A DNA stretch of 7,260 nucleotides from Spirochaetaceae bacterium. GTDB taxonomy: Bacteria > Spirochaetota > Spirochaetia > Treponematales > Breznakiellaceae. The position numbers and the translations under genes were made by a program. The notes under the pieces were generated by a model. It made no database searches and had not been told where the DNA came from. It saw only the letters and a program-made list of their open reading frames with translations. Shown here one piece after another: positions 5,888 to 7,260 of this stretch (the first letter of the stretch is position 1; each line of letters begins with the position of its first letter). The stretch is from positions 1-7,260 of the forward strand of contig JAITAE010000318.1 of assembly GCA_031284295.1 (NCBI GenBank), given 5' to 3'.

Positions 5888-5902
5888 CCCCCGCAGAGGG
5901 GG
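5888..5902. repeat. Short C5/G5 hairpin
   Basis: CCCCC (5888-5892) and GGGGG (5898-5902) flank the loop GCAGA. It is only five base pairs, but all G-C and directly upstream of the overlapping stems at 5909-5952. Confidence 0.5.
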
Positions 5903-5908
5903 TAGCGT

Positions 5909-5952
5909 AAGACTTGCCGCCTACGGAGTCAAGTCTTTCCTAATGCGGCAAG
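5909..5952. repeat. Two overlapping, mutually exclusive 8-bp stems
   Basis: AAGACTTG (5909-5916) pairs with CAAGTCTT (5930-5937). CTTGCCGC (5913-5920), which shares four bases with the first left arm, pairs with GCGGCAAG (5945-5952). Both stems are perfect and cannot form together. This geometry is shared with attenuators and riboswitch expression platforms, though no ligand-binding core is recognised here. Confidence 0.6.
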
Positions 5953-5972
5953 GGTTTAGCGTGGGGCTCCTG

Positions 5973-5985
5973 CCCCCCCCCCCCC
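5973..5985. repeat. C13 homopolymer tract (second)
   Basis: Thirteen C residues follow GGGGC-TCCT-G, so the GGGGC at 5963-5967 can pair with GCCCC at the start of the tract. Length and context (a GGGG run, a short spacer, TG, C13) parallel the tract at 330-342. It lies 234 bp upstream of the cheA start and could vary in length by slippage. Confidence 0.9.
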
Positions 5986-6005
5986 TTGATTTATGGGCTA
6001 CTGTC

Positions 6006-6022
6006 GTAGCGCTACGCGCTAC
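6006..6022. repeat. 7-bp perfect hairpin with TAC loop
   Basis: GTAGCGC (6006-6012) and GCGCTAC (6016-6022) pair exactly around TAC. The left part also forms the 10-bp palindrome GTAGCGCTAC (6006-6015), so the sequence is effectively three half-sites of one motif. Confidence 0.65.
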
Positions 6023-6183
6023 CAATGAATTAGTTCACTTTTCACTGCCGCTGCCCCGATAATCCCCATTCGAACAGAATTATCCCGCTCCAGAATTAAA
6101 GCGGACCGCGTGCGTAACATGATTTTTGAGTCCAGATGAAAATCCCGAATTTTCCCCTGTTAAATGGCGCGTGAGCGCACGGC

Positions 6184-6212
6184 TTGACTTTAAGCCGGAA
6201 TTTGTCGAAAAT
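6184..6212 (+). promoter_or_regulatory. Weak candidate promoter directly before cheA
   Basis: TTGACT (6184-6189) and GAAAAT (6207-6212) are spaced 17 nt apart and resemble a sigma-70 promoter, but would start transcription at the cheA ATG. The -35 overlaps the dyad CGGCTT/AAGCCG (6180-6185/6192-6197). An isolated CCCGATAA (6055-6062) resembles the -10 of flagellar sigma-28 promoters, but no matching TAAA -35 is at the right distance. The true promoter is unresolved. Confidence 0.2.
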
Positions 6213-6219
6213 TGAAAGA

Positions 6220-7260
6220 ATGAGTGACTATTTAGACCCTAATAATGAGGAACTGCTGAAGGACTTTTTTAGTGAAGCTCAGATGCAGGTTGACACGCTG
6301 GAACAGAACATTCTAGTGTTAGAAAACGAGGGAGCAAATCACGACGCGGTTGATGAAATTTTCCGCGCGGCGCATACCTTAAAGGGCGGGGCGGCCACCG
6401 TTGAAATGATGGAGCTGTCCCATTTTACTCATCTTGTTGAGGATGTGCTGGACGCGATACGCGGAAACCAGATTACCGTCAACGAAGACCTTGTCGATAC
6501 ACTGCTTGCGGCGATAGACATAATCAAGGCCATGCTGGGAAAACGCATGGAAGGCAATGTGTACGGCGATGACACCTCAGTTATAGAAAGCCGGCTTTCA
6601 ACATTGCTGCCGGACAACGCGCCAAGTAAGAAGAACGCGGCAAAGGCAAAGCCTGCCCAGGCCCCATCCAAGTCTCAGCCGAAGCCGTCCGTTGCCGTGC
6701 CCGCAGCTTTGGTGGCGCCCTTCGAGTCGATCGGAAAAGACGAGATCGCCGAAATGCTCGGGGCTGCCGATGGAGCCGCCGCCGTATACCGCGTGTCGGT
6801 CGAATTTGACGAAAAAAGCCTGATGAATACTGTCGGCGGTATTCAGGTTTATGCCGCTATAAAAAATAAAGGTACCATCCTAAAGACCGCGCCGGACTTT
6901 GACGCACTGTATGGCGATACATTCTTTCCCATCGTAGACTACTATCTTGCGTCCAACGAAAGCGCGGAATCGTTGCGAAGCTATGTGATCCTTCCGGACG
7001 TTTCGCTTGATGCCTCGGTTGTCGATATAAGTACGCTGCTTAACAGCCCGTCTCCGCCGGCAGCCGTGCGGGACGCAGTTCCGGCTCAGACGGTGAGCGA
7101 AGTGGTCACACCGGATGTCGAGGATAAGCCCGCCGTCAAATCTGCCGCCGCGCCGGCGGTCAAAGCGGAAGGCGCGGCGGACGCCAAAAAAGCCGGCAAG
7201 GAAGCCGGGGCAATACTGCGCGTTGATTCTAAACGTATTGACGATCTGCTCAACCTTGTT
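6220..7260 (+). CDS. cheA: Chemotaxis histidine kinase CheA, N-terminal 347 residues (runs off right edge)
   Basis: CheA autophosphorylates in response to chemoreceptors and passes phosphate to CheY and CheB, controlling flagellar rotation. The visible part opens with the HPt (P1) domain, residues 5-108, with the phosphoacceptor H52 in AHTLKGGAAT and the helix HFTHLVEDVLDAIR. A charged Ala/Lys/Pro linker follows (132-165). A mixed alpha/beta domain at about 168-272 (YRVSVEFDEKSL, GTILKTAPDFDALYG, SYVILPDV) corresponds to P2, the CheY/CheB docking domain. A second Ala/Lys/Val/Pro linker (275-330) precedes ILRVDSKRIDDLLNLV, the first helix of the P3 dimerisation domain. The kinase core and CheW-like domain lie beyond the window. 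ATG 6220 gives the expected treponemal N-terminus (MSDYL); the preceding GAAAG is a weak ribosome site, and an in-frame TTG at 6202 is less likely. The 797-bp gap separates it from the sugar operon, so it is probably the first gene of its own operon. Confidence 0.93.
   Translation, partial: MSDYLDPNNEELLKDFFSEAQMQVDTLEQNILVLENEGANHDAVDEIFRAAHTLKGGAATVEMMELSHFTHLVEDVLDAIRGNQITVNEDLVDTLLAAIDIIKAMLGKRMEGNVYGDDTSVIESRLSTLLPDNAPSKKNAAKAKPAQAPSKSQPKPSVAVPAALVAPFESIGKDEIAEMLGAADGAAAVYRVSVEFDEKSLMNTVGGIQVYAAIKNKGTILKTAPDFDALYGDTFFPIVDYYLASNESAESLRSYVILPDVSLDASVVDISTLLNSPSPPAAVRDAVPAQTVSEVVTPDVEDKPAVKSAAAPAVKAEGAADAKKAGKEAGAILRVDSKRIDDLLNLV

Larger units (their letters stand above)
5423..6219. other. 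Long intergenic region rich in perfect hairpins
   Basis: This gap of nearly 800 bp holds no convincing protein gene. Open frames exist on both strands, but their translations are low-complexity or basic and match nothing I recognise. At least eight perfect short inverted repeats lie between 5547 and 6022, several with the same architecture (GC, a three-base loop, GC at the tip). A C13 tract, a consensus -10 box, and a terminator-like hairpin are also present. The last 200 bp (6023-6219) are plainer and should hold the cheA promoter. It may be an accumulation of small repeat elements, or may encode structured RNA. Confidence 0.55.

Noticed and set aside
5724..6062. 112-codon open frame on the plus strand through the hairpin cluster
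   Set aside because: It runs through hairpins and the C13 tract (giving a poly-proline stretch), has low-complexity composition and no ribosome site.

Overview
The window looks like part of a chromosome of a free-living or gut-associated spirochaete, most likely a treponeme with moderate GC content (the termite-gut Treponema are of this kind). The basis is the chemotaxis kinase at the right end, whose N-terminus (start MSDYLDPNNEELLKDFF, phosphotransfer motif AHTLKGGAAT) resembles treponemal CheA as I remember it. No database search was possible, so the taxonomic call is inference.

Layout from left to right. (1) Positions 1-315 hold the last 104 codons of a gene that enters from the left. 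Its final 160 bp carry striking perfect hairpins, one of them followed by a T run. (2) Positions 316-581 are a non-coding gap that starts with a 13-nt C tract inside an inverted repeat. The first gene and the regulator converge on this gap. (3) Positions 582-1691 (minus strand) encode a GntR/LacI hybrid (AraR-type) sugar-responsive repressor. (4) Positions 1692-1845 are an AT-rich divergent control region with promoter-like boxes and several dyads. (5) Positions 1846-5422 are a three-gene sugar ABC importer in the order ATPase, permease, binding protein, the same order as rbsA-rbsC-rbsB. The binding-protein gene follows a 136-bp gap with its own promoter-like sequence and a strong ribosome binding site. 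(6) Positions 5423-6219 are about 800 bp without a convincing gene but packed with perfect short-loop hairpins, a second 13-nt C tract, and a possible promoter-plus-terminator pair that could define a small RNA. (7) Positions 6220-7260 are the first 347 codons of cheA, which runs off the right edge.

The regulator and importer form a standard module. The repressor probably binds the shared intergenic region, is released by a sugar or derivative bound in its LacI-like domain, and so induces uptake by the periplasmic binding protein, one membrane permease (as a homodimer) and one double-ATPase protein. No sugar kinase, isomerase or other catabolic gene lies in the window, so the substrate (a pentose or hexose) cannot be fixed.

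Nothing in the protein-coding part is a new system. The unusual content is structural: a 13-bp perfect triloop hairpin and a terminator-like hairpin inside the first gene, a cluster of perfect hairpins between the importer and cheA, two C13 tracts in similar settings, a pair of mutually exclusive stems, and an awkward start for the importer ATPase.
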